Positions 6,404 to 7,974 of a DNA stretch of 7,974 bases are shown here, piece by piece. Source of the DNA: an uncultured Ruminococcus sp. Its GTDB lineage: Bacteria > Bacillota > Clostridia > Oscillospirales > Acutalibacteraceae. A program made the translations under genes and the position numbers. The notes under the pieces are model-generated. The model saw nothing but the letters and a program-made list of their open reading frames with translations. It did not search any database and was not told where the DNA came from. Every line of letters begins with the position of its first letter. The first letter of the stretch is position 1. Where the stretch lies: positions 1 to 7,974 of the forward strand of contig CADCOZ010000056.1 in NCBI GenBank assembly GCA_902803125.1, read 5' to 3'.

Positions 6404-6991
6404 CTATTCGTTGGAACTGTCCTGCTCCTGCGGCAGGGTCTCCCGCAACGCCTCGATCTCCTGCTGTAGGGCTTTCCGGCGGTCAGCGTCCTTTTTACGC
6501 CGACGGAAATACGGCACTTCAAACAGCACAATGGCCAAAACAAGCATCATGCCAAAACCGATGGGCGATTTCAGAAAACGCAGTACACTGCCCAAGAGCG
6601 GTATCTGTGTAACGGCCTTTCCCTTTACAGCAGAAAGCGGAATCGGGGCATCGGGAATATCATTGGCATCACCCTGTGTGGTGAGCATATCACCGCTGAC
6701 ACTGACCACACGATGAATCACCAAACTGCGGCCATCCTGATAAACAATGATATCACCCACGGCATAGCTGTCCTGACGGCTGACCACCACCATATCATTG
6801 ACATGAAGGGTCGGCTCCATACTGCCCGACAGCACCACCGAAAAGCCCCAGCCGAACGGCATCGGCATGGCGTTGCCTACCAATGTTTCTGCATTCCAGA
6901 GGTATAGACTGCCGCCCAAAAAAAGACTGATGATAACCAACAGCAGCAGGCGTATCACACTTTTCCCGATTTTCTTCTTATCCTTGTTCAT
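6404..6991 (-). CDS. sipW: SipW/ER-type signal peptidase I
   Basis: A 195-residue membrane serine protease that removes signal peptides on the outer face of the membrane. A transmembrane segment lies at about 12-30. The catalytic Ser is S57 in VLSGSMEPTL. H93 in VIHRVV occupies the general-base position that is Lys in LepB-type enzymes, which marks the archaeal/ER/SipW branch. The conserved box TTQGDAND (104-111, with D108) follows. A second hydrophobic segment (about 144-159) precedes a cytoplasmic tail rich in Arg/Lys and then Glu/Gln (about 163-195), which could form a short helix. ATG at 6991 has GAGGAG at 7002-6997, 5 nt upstream and overlapping the stop of the preceding gene, so translation is probably coupled. 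Its place beside two AKY-signal proteins suggests they are its substrates, as SipW processes TasA in Bacillus. Family assignment is secure; substrate choice is inferred. Confidence 0.95.
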   Translation of the reverse strand: MNKDKKKIGKSVIRLLLLVIISLFLGGSLYLWNAETLVGNAMPMPFGWGFSVVLSGSMEPTLHVNDMVVVSRQDSYAVGDIIVYQDGRSLVIHRVVSVSGDMLTTQGDANDIPDAPIPLSAVKGKAVTQIPLLGSVLRFLKSPIGFGMMLVLAIVLFEVPYFRRRKKDADRRKALQQEIEALRETLPQEQDSSNE

Positions 6992-7000
6992 ATTGGCTCC

Positions 7001-7117
7001 TCATGTTTTTTGGCGGCTCTTCTTGGACGATAACAGCAGCCATACAGTCAACCCCATTGAAATTCCCACCACCAACAGCGGCACTAACGCACCTTGTGTA
7101 TCGCCTGTTTTCGGCGG
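7001..7117 (-). other. C-terminal sortase sorting signal (PPKTG, membrane segment, basic tail)
   Basis: The codons for PPKTG lie at 7117-7103. They are followed by DTQ, about 22 hydrophobic residues (GALVPLLVVGISMGLTVWLL) and the basic tail KKSRQKT before TGA. This is the standard three-part sorting signal, but the first motif position is Pro rather than Leu (the frame reads L-P-P-K-T-G). Clostridioides difficile sortase B is known to accept (S/P)PXTG motifs, so a clostridial sortase could use this. No sortase gene is present in the window. Confidence 0.8.
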
Positions 7118-7954
7118 CAGACCAATGTCTTTGGGAATACTGCTGTCTGTCGGTATACTGCTGTCTGTCGGTATACTGCTGTCTGTCGGATGGCTGTCAT
7201 CATCGCTGGGCTCCTTGGCCGCAATAATCTTTTCTGCCACCGTGTCAATCTGAATCCGCAGAATCAGATCCTGCTCTGCCGCTAAATTGCCCAGCATGGT
7301 GTCATAGGCATCATCGCCCTGTTCAAACGGCCAAAGCCATTCCAAATAATAGACCGCACCGTAACCGGCGGCTAACTTTGCCGTATCTGTGGTGCCGTCC
7401 AGTGATAAAAACGGTACCCGTTCCTCTGCACTGCCGACAAGGTATTCGCCTTTATAGTCCCATAATCTTACCTGAACGGGTATGGTGTAGGCCGTACCCA
7501 TCACACAAGCCGAAACCGACAGCTGATAAGCCATCATGTCATCGGTGGGATTTTCCAGTGTAAAAACATAAACGTCTGAAGTACCGGGTGCCACTACTTT
7601 CTGCCCGCTCACACCCGAAACGGTAACCTGTCCCGTTTCGTTGTCATAAGAAGCCCTGAAAATATCCACCTGTCGGCTGTTGTGATACACCGGTGACGAA
7701 TGACTGCTGTTCTCTGAGGTATCGTCATACCCGTCTTTTTCATCATCGTCAAACCCGGTTATCGAATTCGTTCGTATCAGGCTTGAAATCTCCTGCACAG
7801 ACGGCGAAGCCGGCACCAGCGACATGACATTTTTCCATTCCACTTCCTGTGTATAGTCCATCAGCCGGTAAAACAGCACAATCAGCGTAGCCGCCACGCA
7901 CAGCGTCAGCACCGCCGCCACCACACCAACGACTCCTCTTCTCTTCTTCTGCAC
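7001..7954 (-). CDS. Sortase-anchored TasA/CalY-like surface protein
   Basis: Predicted surface protein of 317 residues, first gene of the operon. Residues about 7-28 form a hydrophobic signal/anchor segment after a KKRR start. An Asp-rich linker follows (about 67-87, with DDDEKDGYDD). The ectodomain (about 97-240) resembles TasA/CalY-like beta domains: VVAPGTSDVYVFTLENPT, then WPFEQGDDAYDTMLGN and ILRIQI near its end. A stalk with three PTDSSI repeats leads to PPKTGD (280-285), a membrane segment and a KKSRQKT tail, which is a sortase signal. I chose the GTG at 7954 because AGGAGG (7968-7963) lies 8 nt before it. The in-frame GTG at 7963 overlaps that site, and the frame stays open to the window edge. 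The stop TGA overlaps the ribosome site of the signal peptidase gene, suggesting coupled translation. Likely role (inference): wall anchor or base of a fibre. Confident on architecture, less on function. Confidence 0.85.
   Translation of the reverse strand: MQKKRRGVVGVVAAVLTLCVAATLIVLFYRLMDYTQEVEWKNVMSLVPASPSVQEISSLIRTNSITGFDDDEKDGYDDTSENSSHSSPVYHNSRQVDIFRASYDNETGQVTVSGVSGQKVVAPGTSDVYVFTLENPTDDMMAYQLSVSACVMGTAYTIPVQVRLWDYKGEYLVGSAEERVPFLSLDGTTDTAKLAAGYGAVYYLEWLWPFEQGDDAYDTMLGNLAAEQDLILRIQIDTVAEKIIAAKEPSDDDSHPTDSSIPTDSSIPTDSSIPKDIGLPPKTGDTQGALVPLLVVGISMGLTVWLLLSSKKSRQKT
7137..7190 (-). repeat. Three 18-bp direct repeats encoding a PTDSSI stalk
   Basis: Three consecutive 18-bp units (7137-7154, 7155-7172, 7173-7190) are identical except for the last base of the third. 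They sit in frame and encode three PTDSSI hexapeptides between the ectodomain and the sorting signal of the first gene. Proline/serine/threonine repeats at this position typically act as wall-spanning stalks. The near-identity suggests recent expansion by slippage, so copy number may differ between strains. Confidence 0.9.
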
Positions 7955-7962
7955 CCTCTTCA

Positions 7963-7968
7963 CCTCCT
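7963..7968 (-). promoter_or_regulatory. Ribosome binding site AGGAGG deciding the start of the first gene
   Basis: On the minus strand AGGAGGTGA matches the 16S rRNA anti-Shine-Dalgarno sequence perfectly. It ends 8 nt before a GTG at 7954. The upstream in-frame GTG (7963-7961) shares its first base with this site, so it cannot be served by it. No promoter is visible in the 6 bases left to the window edge. Confidence 0.75.
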
Positions 7969-7974
7969 CTAATG

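Noticed and set aside
7137..7190. Possible CRISPR-like repeat
   Set aside because: The units are adjacent with no spacers, lie in frame, and encode a hexapeptide stalk.

Overview
The window holds a compact five-gene operon read entirely on the minus strand, from about 7954 down to 148. It looks like a cell-surface locus from a Gram-positive anaerobe, most likely a gut member of class Clostridia (Ruminococcaceae/Oscillospiraceae-like). The reasons are strong AGGAGG-type ribosome sites, a sortase-type C-terminus (PPKTGD), a SipW-type signal peptidase, InlB/MucBP-like surface modules, and a GC-rich hairpin array of a kind I recall from gut Clostridia. Taxonomy is inferred from these features, not from a marker gene. 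There is no rRNA, tRNA, CRISPR array, transposase or sortase gene in the window.

Layout in transcription order: (1) 7954-7001, a wall-anchored TasA/CalY-like beta-domain protein with a hexapeptide-repeat stalk and a PPKTG sorting signal; (2) 6991-6404, a SipW/ER-type signal peptidase I; (3) 6371-5748 and (4) 5667-5044, two different small secreted proteins with the 'AKY' signal-peptide ending expected of SipW substrates and TasA-like ectodomains; (5) 4941-148, a 1597-residue repetitive surface protein with InlB-B-like repeats, a probable beta-trefoil, MucBP-like modules and a C-terminal Cna-B-like domain. Gaps are 9, 32, 80 and 102 nt. The 80-nt gap carries a heptanucleotide tandem repeat and the 102-nt gap an attenuator-like hairpin. 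The operon ends in a cluster of strong inverted repeats (25-145) that begins two bases after the last stop codon. The promoter is not visible and probably lies beyond the right edge.

Working model (inference): the signal peptidase processes the two AKY proteins, which could assemble into a TasA-like surface fibre. The sortase substrate would tie the structure to peptidoglycan, and the giant protein would be the adhesive or effector component. This resembles the Bacillus tapA-sipW-tasA and sipW-tasA-calY loci, but with an added sortase anchor and a giant multi-domain adhesin.
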